A stretch of DNA of 64,000 nucleotides from UBA11663 sp049616325 (GCA_049616325.1 JBMZHG010000008.1:16036-80035); one strand, 5' to 3'. Positions 24,570-33,027 are shown, counted from the first letter of the stretch. Program-made: numbers and translations. The notes: a model not told the origin generated them from the letters alone.

Positions 24570-25676
24570 ATGAAAAACGGAAAACTCCTGGCCCTGCTTT
24601 TGGGCGTGCTGCTCATTTTGGCTGGAACGGCCTACACTGTGAAGCACTTGCGCGACCAAGAACAACAAGCCGAAGCCACCTACGACACGGAAACGGCTCG
24701 TGTGACGGACATCGTCCTCAAAACGCTCGCTTCCGGCAGCGTTCAGCCGCGGCAAGAAATTCTCATCAAGCCCCAGGTGTCGGGGATTGTGCGACGTGTT
24801 TTGGTTGAGGCCGGCGACGTGGTCGAGGCCGGCGACGTGTTGGCTGAAGTTATGATCGTGCCTGACGTCGCGGCGTTGAGCAACGCCGAGTCGCGCTTGG
24901 CCCGAGCTGAAATCAACTTGGAAGACGCCCAAACCAACCACGACCGCAACGCCGATTTGCTGGAGCGTGGGGTATTGGCCCCTGCGGAAGCCCAGCGCAC
25001 GGAACTGGCGTTGAAGCAAGCGCGTGAAGAGGTCTATTCCGCCCAAGACAACCTTCGCATTGTCCAAGAAGGCGTTACGGCACGCGGCGGAGGGAACGCC
25101 TCCAACACGTTGGTCAAGGCGACGGTGTCAGGAATGGTACTGGAAGTGCCGGTGAAGAAGGGAAACAGTGTGATCGAGTCCAACAACTTCAACGAGGGCA
25201 CCACCATTGCCTCCGTGGCCGACATGGGCGATTTGCAGTTTGTCGGCAAAATCGACGAGAGTGAGGTGGAGAAGCTTCACGAGGGGATGCCCATCCGCTT
25301 AAGCATCGGTGCCATTGAGGGGAGCCAAATCCCCGCCACCCTCGAGCACATCGCTCCCAAAGGCGTGGCCGAAGGCGGCGCCATTCAATTCGAAATCAAG
25401 GCAGCAGTGCTTCTCCAGGAGAACCAATTCCTGCGTGCGGGCTATTCGGCCACCGCGGACGTCGTTCTTGACGAGCGCAAGGGTGTGCTGGCCATCAGTG
25501 AACGTCTGGTACAATACGACGGAGATCAACCGTTCGTGGATGTGCTTGTTAGAGAAAACACCTACGCGCGTCGCGACATTGAAGTGGGGCTGAGTGACGG
25601 GTTGATGACGGAGATCCTGTCAGGAATTGCCGCAGAGGATGCGGTTAAAATTTGGAACCAGCCGCGCTACGAATGA
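24570..25676 (+). CDS. HlyD/MacA-type periplasmic adaptor protein
   Basis: A 368-residue membrane fusion protein. It has an N-terminal membrane anchor 'LLALLLGVLLILAGTAYTV', a lipoyl/barrel-sandwich half with 'GSVQPRQEILIKPQVSGIVR', an alpha-hairpin (about residues 95-160), the second lipoyl half ('KATVSGMVLEVPVKKGNSVI') and a beta-barrel domain. It should connect the MacB-type permeases to an outer-membrane channel, but no TolC-like gene is present in the window. The stop TGA overlaps the next ATG. Confidence 0.92.
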   Translation: MKNGKLLALLLGVLLILAGTAYTVKHLRDQEQQAEATYDTETARVTDIVLKTLASGSVQPRQEILIKPQVSGIVRRVLVEAGDVVEAGDVLAEVMIVPDVAALSNAESRLARAEINLEDAQTNHDRNADLLERGVLAPAEAQRTELALKQAREEVYSAQDNLRIVQEGVTARGGGNASNTLVKATVSGMVLEVPVKKGNSVIESNNFNEGTTIASVADMGDLQFVGKIDESEVEKLHEGMPIRLSIGAIEGSQIPATLEHIAPKGVAEGGAIQFEIKAAVLLQENQFLRAGYSATADVVLDERKGVLAISERLVQYDGDQPFVDVLVRENTYARRDIEVGLSDGLMTEILSGIAAEDAVKIWNQPRYE

Positions 25677-26191
25677 GCTTCCCCGCGGAGCGTCTGCGAA
25701 TAGGACTTCCAGCTGAAGAGGCCAAACAATTGGCTCAAGAAACCGTGCACCATCCGGATTGGGTTCAAGATTTGGTGCGGATTTCGTCCCACCCCGAGGG
25801 AGGCACTGTGCCGCGAAAGGCTTCTTGGGTTCTGCGCCATGCCGCCTTGCACGACAGCGCGGTGATCCAGGGACACGGGGCATCGATTCTCAGCGCAGTG
25901 GACCAGTCGACGGACCCAAGCGTTCACCGAGAACTCCTCAAAGCCCTCTTGGAGGTTTCCAAGCCGGAGTTGCAGGAGTTGGGCGAGGAGCTTTATGAGC
26001 TGGGGTTGGGGTTGTGCGCGGACTCCTCGTTGCCTGTGGCCATGGTTCACGTCGGCGTCCAACTTTTGCGCGCTTCCAAGCTCCCGTTGGGAGAGGAGGT
26101 TGCCGAAGCGTGGCGCGAACGTGGTGCCCACGCAGAAACCGCCCCTTTGGGTCGGTTTCTCGCGAAGCAATTGTTGTCTCTACCTACCTGA
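25673..26191 (+). CDS. Alpha-helical (HEAT-like) protein at end of ABC operon
   Basis: A 172-residue soluble protein of no recognised family. The sequence is helical throughout with repeated hydrophobic/acidic pairs, such as 'PRKASWVLRHAALHDSAVI' and 'HRELLKALLEVSKPELQELG', giving a HEAT-like impression, with no signal peptide or membrane segment. The ATG overlaps the adaptor stop (ATGA), so it is translationally coupled to the export operon. Its role there is unknown; a cytoplasmic scaffold or regulator are possibilities. It ends 11 bases before the convergent DEAD-box helicase gene. Confidence 0.72.
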   Translation: MSFPAERLRIGLPAEEAKQLAQETVHHPDWVQDLVRISSHPEGGTVPRKASWVLRHAALHDSAVIQGHGASILSAVDQSTDPSVHRELLKALLEVSKPELQELGEELYELGLGLCADSSLPVAMVHVGVQLLRASKLPLGEEVAEAWRERGAHAETAPLGRFLAKQLLSLPT

Positions 26192-26202
26192 ACGAAGCGG
26201 GT

Positions 26203-27579
26203 TCAAGAATTTCCTCCCTGAGGCTTGGGTCCTCGGAACTTGGGCTTCTTTTTTCGGCGACGACCCTCGGGGCGTGGGGGACGGTTCCCGTCTCCTTGTT
26301 GTCCGCTGTCGTGGCGAGGGCCCCGTCGGCGAGAGCCGCCTTTATTTCCTCCTCGACCGTGTTCCGAACGCCCCTGATTTGAAGTTTGGGCTCCTTCTTT
26401 GGGAGGGGTCTTGACGGTTTTCATGTCGGCGGTGATGGCCGGAAGATCGAGGTGCCACTGATGGTCCTTCATCAGCGGAACGTCGCGCTTAATCAACTTC
26501 AAGATGTCCCGCATGTGGTTGCGTTCGTCGCCTTCGTTGACCATGGAAATGGCGACGCCTTCTCGTCCGGCGCGCCCGGTTCGGCCGATGCGGTGAACGT
26601 ACGTTTCGCTGATGTTGGGGATTTCAAAATTGATGACGTGACTGACGCCCTTAACGTCAATGCCTCGCGCCGCGATGTCCGTGGCCACCAAGACTTTGAT
26701 GTTGCCTTTTCGGAACGCGTTCATGGCCTTGTCGCGCTGGGGCTGGCTTTTGTTGCCGTGAATGGCTTCTCCGCGGATGTTGTTCTTTTTCAAGTAACGC
26801 ACCACTTTGTCCGCCCCGTATTTGGTTCGGGTGAACACGAGTGCCGTCTCCACTTCGTCTTGATTGAGAAGCTGCACGAGCAAATCGCGCTTGGCCCCTT
26901 GACTCACGAACATCATCCGCTGGTCCACCGTCTCTGCGGCACTGCTGACGCGCGCCACTTCCACGCGGATGGGGTCTGTCAAAATGGTTTTGGAGAGCTT
27001 GACGATGCTCTCCGGCATGGTTGCGCTGAAGAACAGGCTTTGCCGTTTTTCTGGCAGCATTGCAATGACCCGTTTGATGTCGTGAATGAATCCCATGTCA
27101 AGCATGGTGTCGGCCTCGTCCAAGACCAAAAATTCAATCCACTCCAACGACAACAGTCCTTGGTTGCACAAATCAAGCAGGCGGCCCGGGGTGGCCACCA
27201 GCACGTCGGCACCTTTGCGAATCTGCGCCACTTGTTTGTGCTGGCTCACACCACCAAAAATCAGCGCCGTTCGAACCTTGACGTTTTTCGCGTAGGCTTT
27301 GACGTTGTCGTCGATTTGGGCTGCGAGCTCGCGGGTTGGGGTCAGCACCAACACACGTGGAACCGCGCGTCCGTGCATCAGGTTGTTCGCCAAATGATGA
27401 ACAATCGGCAGCGAGAATGCCGCCGTTTTGCCCGTGCCCGTTTGGGCTATCCCCATCACGTCACGCCCCTTCAGGACGTGCGGAATGGCTTGGGCTTGAA
27501 TGGGGGTGGGGCGCTCGTATCCGAGCGGCACCAGGGCGTCGAGCACCCGGGGGTGCAGGCCCATGTCAGAAAACTTCAT
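26203..27579 (-). CDS. DEAD-box RNA helicase, RhlE type
   Basis: A 458-residue ATP-dependent RNA helicase with every motif: 'AQTGTGKTAAF' (I), 'PTRELAAQ' (Ia), 'TPGRLLDL' (Ib), 'VLDEADTMLDMGF' (II), 'FFSATMP' (III), 'VATDIAARGIDVKGVSHV' (V) and 'HRIGRTGRAGREG' (VI). The last 75 residues are a basic Gly/Arg/Lys-rich tail that should bind RNA. It probably acts in ribosome assembly or RNA turnover, often induced by cold. Start ATG 27579 gives the conserved Q motif 'ERPTPIQAQAIP'. A structured leader of about 130 bases lies upstream. Confidence 0.95.
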   Translation of the reverse strand: MKFSDMGLHPRVLDALVPLGYERPTPIQAQAIPHVLKGRDVMGIAQTGTGKTAAFSLPIVHHLANNLMHGRAVPRVLVLTPTRELAAQIDDNVKAYAKNVKVRTALIFGGVSQHKQVAQIRKGADVLVATPGRLLDLCNQGLLSLEWIEFLVLDEADTMLDMGFIHDIKRVIAMLPEKRQSLFFSATMPESIVKLSKTILTDPIRVEVARVSSAAETVDQRMMFVSQGAKRDLLVQLLNQDEVETALVFTRTKYGADKVVRYLKKNNIRGEAIHGNKSQPQRDKAMNAFRKGNIKVLVATDIAARGIDVKGVSHVINFEIPNISETYVHRIGRTGRAGREGVAISMVNEGDERNHMRDILKLIKRDVPLMKDHQWHLDLPAITADMKTVKTPPKEGAQTSNQGRSEHGRGGNKGGSRRRGPRHDSGQQGDGNRPPRPEGRRRKKKPKFRGPKPQGGNS

Positions 27580-27688
27580 GAGTTGTTTGAATGCCACGTA
27601 AGCATGTGGCCAATGCACCGCGTCTGTACAGCCCTCAACCTGCCTCGTGCAATACGCTAAGGGGGCGTGCCGACATCGGTGAAACACG

Positions 27689-27710
27689 CACGCGACTTTG
27701 TCGTCGCGTG
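27689..27710 (-). promoter_or_regulatory. Hairpin in leader of DEAD-box gene / after DUF5777 gene
   Basis: A perfect eight-base stem (cacgcgac / gtcgcgtg, loop tttgtc) starts four bases after an exact -7 element. It could form a 5' stem-loop of the helicase mRNA, or end transcription from the DUF5777 operon, whose stop is 17 bases upstream on this strand. No T-tract follows, so a stabilising or regulatory leader is favoured slightly. Confidence 0.5.
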
Positions 27711-27713
27711 ATG

Positions 27714-27721
27714 CAAAGGTA
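27714..27721 (-). promoter_or_regulatory. Promoter -7 element for DEAD-box helicase gene
   Basis: On the minus strand this is TACCTTTG, an exact TAnnTTTG match. It would give a leader of roughly 125-130 bases, far longer than elsewhere in this window. No -33 element is convincing. Confidence 0.45.
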
Positions 27722-27726
27722 CGCCG

Positions 27727-28617
27727 TTACGATTTGACCGTAAACACGCGGCTCAAATTGAACCCAAAATACAGGCTCCCGTCTGCCCAACTGCCTGCGG
27801 GCTCGGCAAGGAACGAGCGCTCAAACATGCCTCGCGCATTGGTCACGTGGAGCTGAAACACGTGCCCTCCCGTTTCGATGTCGACGCCCAACGACAAACT
27901 CGGCGAAAATCCGTCTCCAAATTGCTGCGTCAAGTAGTGGTGGTACTCTCCGTTGATGCTGAACCGCTGGGTGAGTTTGTAACGGCCGCCCACACCTAAC
28001 AACCAAAGGTCGTGGGCGTCCTCCGTCGTCTCCACGAAGTTTCGGTGCACAAACGACGGCACAAGCGCCAAACTCAAGTCCTCGTTCATCTTCCGCGCAA
28101 TCACCGCCTGGTTCACGTAACTCAATCGGTGAGAGAAATAATACGGATTGAGGTCCGTAGGCGCTTTCAAGCCGTTGGCCATCGCCACGGAATACCACGT
28201 TACGCTAACGGGGAAGGCTTCAGGTCCGGTGCTTTGACGAAGCAAGCGTGCCTTGATGCTGGCTTCGTACGTTTTTTGGTAGGTGTTTCTCGCCACACCC
28301 ACGGACAAACGGTCCGTGATGCCGTAGTCAAAAGCCATGCGCATTTGCGCGTTGTCAAGTCCCCACAGCTCGTAAGCTCCGGAATTCAAGGTGCCAAACC
28401 GGTGCGCAATCACAAAGTGAAGCACCCCTTCGGCCGGGGTCTCGTTGCTCTGCACGTTGACAATCCGAGTGTCTTTGAAGGTCGCAGTCACCGGCAACGT
28501 GGGGTCCTCCACGGCTTCGTTGAGCGCATCGAGCAGTCCCTGAGCCGACCCGGTCCCAACGGCGGCAGCGAGCAGGCCAAGTGCAGCAGCACGCGCGAGG
28601 AACGACCGTCCTTTCAT
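27727..28617 (-). CDS. DUF5777 family outer-membrane beta-barrel protein
   Basis: The 296-residue protein has a signal peptide ('RAAALGLLAAAVGTGSAQG'). The mature part alternates polar and aromatic residues as an outer-membrane barrel does, with 'VLHFVIAHRFGTLNSGAYEL' typical of DUF5777. It ends with a strand 'LYFGFNLSRVFTV'. The family is common in Bacteroidota next to YceI and cytochrome-like lipoproteins, as here, and its function is unknown. Its ATG overlaps the YceI stop (ATGA), so it is the last gene of a four-gene operon. The assignment is by overall pattern and context. Confidence 0.85.
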   Translation of the reverse strand: MKGRSFLARAAALGLLAAAVGTGSAQGLLDALNEAVEDPTLPVTATFKDTRIVNVQSNETPAEGVLHFVIAHRFGTLNSGAYELWGLDNAQMRMAFDYGITDRLSVGVARNTYQKTYEASIKARLLRQSTGPEAFPVSVTWYSVAMANGLKAPTDLNPYYFSHRLSYVNQAVIARKMNEDLSLALVPSFVHRNFVETTEDAHDLWLLGVGGRYKLTQRFSINGEYHHYLTQQFGDGFSPSLSLGVDIETGGHVFQLHVTNARGMFERSFLAEPAGSWADGSLYFGFNLSRVFTVKS

Positions 28618-29153
28618 CGCGGGTCGAGGGTTGCCTTCACGTCCACGTCGATGACTGGAGCGATGTTGTCCTTGACCACCGCGGGCACTTCAATCCGATG
28701 ATCTTCCAAGGCCACAGGAAAGCGGGTTTCGATTTCCCAGGACTTGCCGTTCCACAAGAGAGTGCCAGCAATGTCGCGGTCCTGTTTCACGCCATGGAAA
28801 TCAAAGGACCCGGTCGCGACTACGTCGTGGGACTCGCCGTCGTTCCATCCCGCGTCCCAGTCTCGGATGGAGCCTTGAAAGGTGGCTTTGGGGTGTTTCT
28901 CTGACTCCACGTAGTTCTCGTTGAAGTGCTCCTCCATCAAAGCTTTTTCGAAGTGAAAGGCACGCATTTGCACCTGGAATGCAAATCCACCGTTGGAGGC
29001 GTCGAGCAACCCGCTCATTTGAGAATTCTCGGCCTCGATGTTTTCCAGCGACGTCTCCGAGAAGAAGTGCACCTGACCTGTTCGGGTCATGAATTGTTGG
29101 GCTGAGGCTTGGAGAGTCACCCAGGCCAAAAGGGAAAGTAAGATGTATCTCAT
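28614..29153 (-). CDS. YceI family protein
   Basis: A 179-residue exported lipocalin-like protein. A signal peptide ('LLSLLAWVTLQASAQ') is followed by the YceI pattern: 'RTGQVHFFSETSLENIEAEN', 'FHFEKALMEEHFNENYVESEKHP' region (about residues 75-97), and 'KATFQG' then 'TGSFDFHGVKQDR'. YceI proteins bind isoprenoid or amide lipids in the periplasm. Start ATG 29153 was chosen to begin the signal peptide. It lies between the haem-motif lipoproteins and the DUF5777 barrel, suggesting a shared respiratory or surface electron-transfer role, which is inference. Confidence 0.9.
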   Translation of the reverse strand: MRYILLSLLAWVTLQASAQQFMTRTGQVHFFSETSLENIEAENSQMSGLLDASNGGFAFQVQMRAFHFEKALMEEHFNENYVESEKHPKATFQGSIRDWDAGWNDGESHDVVATGSFDFHGVKQDRDIAGTLLWNGKSWEIETRFPVALEDHRIEVPAVVKDNIAPVIDVDVKATLDPR

Positions 29154-29172
29154 TGTAGTTTTCAAATGAAAA

Positions 29173-29580
29173 TCAGTTGTTTAAGGCTCCTTCGGTAACC
29201 CATCGCTCAAACAATTGTAAGTCGCATTCAGGCAGGGGGGTCCCGTTTTTGGGCATCATGCCGGGGTCGCCGGGCAACCTTCGGATGCGATCCAAAAGGC
29301 TTCCCTCTGTCGAACTTTGGGCCACTCCCTCGTGGGTTCTGAGGTCGGGACTCGTCCCGCCTCCGTGGCAAGCTCCGCTGTTGCAATTCAGTTCGAGCAG
29401 CGGAACCAAATCCGCAGAGTAGGAAACCGCCACAGCAGTGTCGCAGTCATCGGCAGGACCGTACAGATCGTCGCGCACGTCGTAGTAGCAGCCGCCAATG
29501 CCCCAAGCTCCCATCAAAAGAGCCAATCCCGCGACCCAAGCCGTGGCCGGACGTCGATCAATCGTTGGGCATGCCGGCAT
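29173..29580 (-). CDS. Cytochrome-like lipoprotein with CX4CH motif (short)
   Basis: A 135-residue protein with a hydrophobic N-terminal segment and a lipobox-like 'AWGIGGC' (Cys about residue 31). The conserved segment 'PLLELNCNSGACHGGGTSPD' contains a CX4CH haem-type motif; a distal Met may be in 'DPGMMPKNGTPLPECD'. This arrangement is seen in Planctomycete-type cytochrome c domains. It shares wording with the larger upstream protein ('WVTEGALNN' / 'WLEQGALNN'), so they are related. The start overlaps the upstream stop by 23 bases, consistent with an operon. Haem binding is predicted, not shown. Confidence 0.8.
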   Translation of the reverse strand: MPACPTIDRRPATAWVAGLALLMGAWGIGGCYYDVRDDLYGPADDCDTAVAVSYSADLVPLLELNCNSGACHGGGTSPDLRTHEGVAQSSTEGSLLDRIRRLPGDPGMMPKNGTPLPECDLQLFERWVTEGALNN

Positions 29581-30283
29581 CGATCCAGTTTTGGAATTGT
29601 TGAATCTGGCAGTCTGTCAGCGGATTGCCAGACGGGGGCATGGCTTCAGCGTAGGAGTCATGCAGGATGCAACCAAGAAGGTTGCGGTTGGTGACCGCGT
29701 CCACCACACTTGCGTGCGACGTCAGGTCGACTTGTCCTTCCGGATTGGCTCCGCTGTGGCAAGATGTGCAGGAAGCAGCTAGGGTGAGCTCGATGGCGCC
29801 ACTGAAGGAGGCCAGCGTGCGGTCGCAATCTGCGCAGGAGTTGTTTAGAGCACCTTGTTCCAACCAGGTCCAAATCAACTCGATCTGTTCTGGACTGAGG
29901 GGCCCACGGTCGCCCGGCGGAGGCATGAGTTTGTCTGGGTCGTCCTCCACCAGCACCTCGTAGAGTTCGCTGTTTTGGGGCTGCCCAGACACCACCAAAT
30001 CGGACTCAGAACTGTTCATCATGCTGGCGTACGATTCCAAGACGATGCCCTCTTCGGCGGTCGTGGCATCGTGGCATCCCGAGTTAGCGCATGAAGATTG
30101 AAGCACGGGCAACACGTCCTGTGCGAAATACACCACGTTGGGGTCACAGGGCGGTGCGTCCTCCACAGGAGGGTCTCCTGGGTCGGGTGTTCCTGATGTC
30201 GGGTCAAAGGGGGGGTGAACGCACGATGCAAGCCCTAAGATGACAATTGATGCAAGAGCATGGAAAACGGAGTTGGGTTGCAT
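29558..30283 (-). CDS. Cytochrome-like lipoprotein with two haem motifs
   Basis: The 241-residue protein starts with a lipoprotein signal ('IVILGLASC', Cys about residue 21). Two cytochrome-like repeats follow. The first has 'VLQSSCANSGCHDATT' (CX4CH) and a possible distal Met in 'DKLMPPPGDRGPLSPEQ'. The second has 'LAASCTSCHSGANPEG' (CX2CH) and 'AEAMPPSGNPLTDCQ'. It is anchored to a membrane on the periplasmic or outer side and probably carries electrons, though partners are unknown. It is the first gene of the operon with the shorter lipoprotein, YceI and DUF5777. Confidence 0.83.
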   Translation of the reverse strand: MQPNSVFHALASIVILGLASCVHPPFDPTSGTPDPGDPPVEDAPPCDPNVVYFAQDVLPVLQSSCANSGCHDATTAEEGIVLESYASMMNSSESDLVVSGQPQNSELYEVLVEDDPDKLMPPPGDRGPLSPEQIELIWTWLEQGALNNSCADCDRTLASFSGAIELTLAASCTSCHSGANPEGQVDLTSHASVVDAVTNRNLLGCILHDSYAEAMPPSGNPLTDCQIQQFQNWIDAGMPND

Positions 30284-30414
30284 TTGAGACGAGCTGTTGG
30301 GTAAAAATAAGCTTGTGTCAGGTCGAACGTTCGTGATTCAAGTCACTTTGTTGTCGCTCCTTTGCACGTGTTCACAAAACGGGTGCAATCCATTTCGGTC
30401 AGGTTCCTTTGTCG

Positions 30415-30422
30415 TATCTTTC
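30415..30422 (+). promoter_or_regulatory. Possible -7-like element before small helical protein gene
   Basis: TATCTTTC, one mismatch from TAnnTTTG, ends five bases before the ATG at 30428. Confidence 0.25.
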
Positions 30423-30427
30423 TTGGG

Positions 30428-30757
30428 ATGTCTGCACCCCAGAACAAATACGCCAATTTCCTTGCTCGCTTGCAAGAGGAGCTTATGACGGCGGCGACTC
30501 AGCACTCGGTCGCTTGGCGTTTTGGGAACTGGACGGCGCGCCAGAGGTTGCTTCTGGTGCACGAGCGATTGTTGCGCGACGTCCGACGCAACCTCCAAAG
30601 ACTGAACAACCATGTGCTGAAGGAAGCTCCTGAGTTTCGCAAGGCGTTCGGGGCAGAATTTCAGCGTTGGGCCCACCAGCTCCCGAAGCCAGCCAAAGAG
30701 CAGCTCGAATTGCTCAAGGAATACACCGAGGTCTTCGCGGACCGAAAAACGAGGTGA
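30428..30757 (+). CDS. Small alpha-helical protein of unknown function
   Basis: A 109-residue basic protein with no signal peptide or membrane segment. It is helical throughout: 'YANFLARLQEELMTAATQHS', 'RQRLLLVHERLLRDVRRNLQ' and 'PAKEQLELLKEYTEVFADR' are amphipathic. No family is recognised. ATG at 30428 was preferred over an in-frame start further upstream because it follows a -7-like motif and avoids a non-helical extension. It lies about 100 bases upstream of cdd on the same strand; whether they are linked is unclear. A longer frame on the other strand over the same bases looks like a shadow. Confidence 0.62.
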   Translation: MSAPQNKYANFLARLQEELMTAATQHSVAWRFGNWTARQRLLLVHERLLRDVRRNLQRLNNHVLKEAPEFRKAFGAEFQRWAHQLPKPAKEQLELLKEYTEVFADRKTR

Positions 30758-30856
30758 AGTCACACGAATTCTCCTTTGGTTCCAGGTCGTGTTCCTGGAC
30801 TTTTCTTGAGAATCGTGGTTCTTGGCCCCTTGCAATAAGTAACTTGCGTGCCGCTC

Positions 30857-31357
30857 ATGGCAAAACAAACGACACGAGAATGGCGCAGCACCTTGACGGT
30901 GTGGAGCCCTGACGACTTGGACGCGGCTGACCGCGAACTTCTGAGCGAGGCGCACGAAGCCGCGTCCAAGGCGTACGCGCCGTACAGTCGATTTCAGGTC
31001 GGCGGAGCGGTGCGCTTGGAGGACGGTACAGTGGTGCGCGGGAGCAACCAAGAAAACATGGCCTACCCGTCAGGCATGTGCGGAGAACGCGTGGCCGTGT
31101 TTGCGGCCGGTGCTCAGCATCCCGGTCGTGTGATGCGGGCTGTGGCCATTGTTTCTCCCTCTGCCAATGCACTTTCAGAGGCGTTCACGCCTTGTGGAGG
31201 ATGCCGTCAGGTGTTGATCGAGGCTGAGCGCAGGCAAGGACAGGCCATGCGCGTGTTGCTCCAAGTACGCGACGAGGAGGTGGTCATTTCGGAAAGTGCA
31301 CTCAACCTGTTGCCTTTCGCCTTTGAGGCGCATGGCTTGGGCGGTCAGGAATCTTGA
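30857..31357 (+). CDS. cdd: Cytidine deaminase
   Basis: The 166-residue cytoplasmic zinc enzyme deaminates cytidine and deoxycytidine to uridine and deoxyuridine. Motifs: 'YAPYSRFQVGGAVRLEDG' at the start of the fold, 'YPSGMCGERVAVFAAG' with the zinc Cys and catalytic Glu, and 'EAFTPCGGCRQVLIE' with the other two zinc Cys. Slightly longer than the usual 130-140 residues owing to an N-terminal extension. ATG at 30857 is preferred to a GTG nine bases before. It overlaps the convergent asnB gene by 13 bases. With nupC and deoA it forms a pyrimidine salvage set. Confidence 0.95.
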   Translation: MAKQTTREWRSTLTVWSPDDLDAADRELLSEAHEAASKAYAPYSRFQVGGAVRLEDGTVVRGSNQENMAYPSGMCGERVAVFAAGAQHPGRVMRAVAIVSPSANALSEAFTPCGGCRQVLIEAERRQGQAMRVLLQVRDEEVVISESALNLLPFAFEAHGLGGQES

Positions 31358-33027
31358 TTTTCTCGGTAAGCGTCCGTGTGGACGTCCGTGACAGCACGCC
31401 CTGAAGGGTCGACCACGTTTTGGAGTCGCGCGTCCCATTCCAAGGCTTTTTCTGTGCTGCAAGCCACGGATTTGCCGCCTGGGACGGTGGACGCGGCAGA
31501 GGCCGAGGGGAAATGTTGCTCGAACATCTCTCGGTACCAATATCCCTCTTTGGTGGACGGAGGATTGATGGGGAAGCGCGCAGAGGCTCGGGCCAAGTCC
31601 TTGTCCGAAACTCGAACTGCAGCCTCCGCTTTCAACGTGTCGATCCAATTGTACCCAACGCCGTCAGAGAATTGCTCCTTTTGGCGACGCAAGATTGATT
31701 CTGGCAACAGACCTTCGAAGGCCGCACGAATCGCCTCTTTTTCGAGTTTTCCGTTTCCGGCCATCTTGGCCGCAGGATCGAGGTTCATGGCGTAGTCGAT
31801 GAAGTTGCGGTCGAGGAACGGAACGCGTGCTTCAATGCCCCAAGCCATCATGCTTTTGTTGGCGCGAGCGCAATCGTATTTGTGCAGGTCGAGAACCTTG
31901 CGAACCGTTTCTTCATGGAATTCTTTGGCGTCAGGAGCGAGGTGGAAATACAAGTAGCCGCCAAACAGCTCGTCTGCACCTTCGCCGCTGAGCACCATTT
32001 TGATTCCCATGGTGCGAATGCGGCGAGCCATGAGGTACATGGGGGTCGAGGCCCGAATGGTGGTGACGTCGTACGTTTCGATGTGCTTGATGACGTCACT
32101 CAGGGCGTCGAGGCCTTCCTGCACGGTGTAAGTCAGGCTGTGATGAACGGTGCCGATGTGCTCGGCCACCTCCGCTGCCGCCTTCAAATCGGGGCTTCCT
32201 TCGAGTCCGACTGCAAAGCTGTGGACCTTGGGCCACCACGCTTCAGAGGTGTTGTCGTCGTCGACGCGCTGCTTGGCGTGACGCATGGCCAAAGCCGCAA
32301 CCACCGACGAATCGAGCCCGCCTGAGATAAGGAGTCCGTATGGAACGTCGCCCATGAGGTGGGACTGAACCGCGCGGTCCAAGGCGTTGTGAAGTTCTTC
32401 TTGACGGTAGGGGCGCTTTGGGAGCGTCTCCCAACCCATCCAACTGCGGTGGTAGCGGTTGACTGGAGCTGCGTCTTCCGAGGACAAGGTGTGACCCGGA
32501 GGGAAGGGTTGGACCTCGACACACACGTCTTCGATGGCTTTCATTTCGGAGGCGACCCACGTTTGGCCTTCGGAATCCCGGCCGTAATACAGGGGAATGA
32601 TTCCAATGGGATCCCGACCAATGAGCCACGCGCCACTTTCCGGTTCATGCAGCACGAAAGCGTACATGCCTTCCAAGTGTTGCACCAATTCTGCGCCGTG
32701 ATGACGATAGAGTGGAAGAATGACTTCGCAGTCGGACCCAGTGAGGAACCTCTCTCCGTGAAGCGCACCGCGCTTGAGTGCGCGGTGGTTGTAAATCTCA
32801 CCGTTGACCGCCAAAAGGGTACCAGTTTGGGGGTCGGTTAGGGGTTGTGAACCGCTGGCAACATCCACGATGGCCAAGCGCTCGTGCGCGAGAACAGCTG
32901 AAGGCGTTTGGACGACGCCGGACCAATCTGGGCCACGGTGATGTTGGCGAGAGGACGCGCGCAAGACCAAATCTCGATGAGATTCATCGCTCTGAGGGAT
33001 GCCTAGCAAGGCGGTGATGGAGCACAT
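31345..33027 (-). CDS. asnB: Asparagine synthase (glutamine-hydrolysing)
   Basis: A 560-residue enzyme that makes asparagine from aspartate, ATP and glutamine. The N-terminal glutaminase domain starts with the catalytic Cys at residue 2 (MCSITALLG) and carries 'RHHRGPDWSG'-type and 'VNGEIYNHRALK' motifs. The synthetase domain has the PP-loop 'YGLLISGGLDSSVVAAL' and 'SGEGADELFGGYLYFH'. The whole reads close to E. coli AsnB, with the ending 'VPGGKSVACSTEKALEWDA'. It interrupts the pyrimidine salvage genes on the opposite strand, with which it has no evident functional link. Confidence 0.96.
   Translation of the reverse strand: MCSITALLGIPQSDESHRDLVLRASSRQHHRGPDWSGVVQTPSAVLAHERLAIVDVASGSQPLTDPQTGTLLAVNGEIYNHRALKRGALHGERFLTGSDCEVILPLYRHHGAELVQHLEGMYAFVLHEPESGAWLIGRDPIGIIPLYYGRDSEGQTWVASEMKAIEDVCVEVQPFPPGHTLSSEDAAPVNRYHRSWMGWETLPKRPYRQEELHNALDRAVQSHLMGDVPYGLLISGGLDSSVVAALAMRHAKQRVDDDNTSEAWWPKVHSFAVGLEGSPDLKAAAEVAEHIGTVHHSLTYTVQEGLDALSDVIKHIETYDVTTIRASTPMYLMARRIRTMGIKMVLSGEGADELFGGYLYFHLAPDAKEFHEETVRKVLDLHKYDCARANKSMMAWGIEARVPFLDRNFIDYAMNLDPAAKMAGNGKLEKEAIRAAFEGLLPESILRRQKEQFSDGVGYNWIDTLKAEAAVRVSDKDLARASARFPINPPSTKEGYWYREMFEQHFPSASAASTVPGGKSVACSTEKALEWDARLQNVVDPSGRAVTDVHTDAYRENQDS

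Noticed and set aside
30338..31051. 237-codon minus-strand frame over the small helical protein and the start of cdd
   Set aside because: It runs across the start of the clear cdd gene and has an Arg/His-rich composition without motifs; the plus-strand frames fit better.
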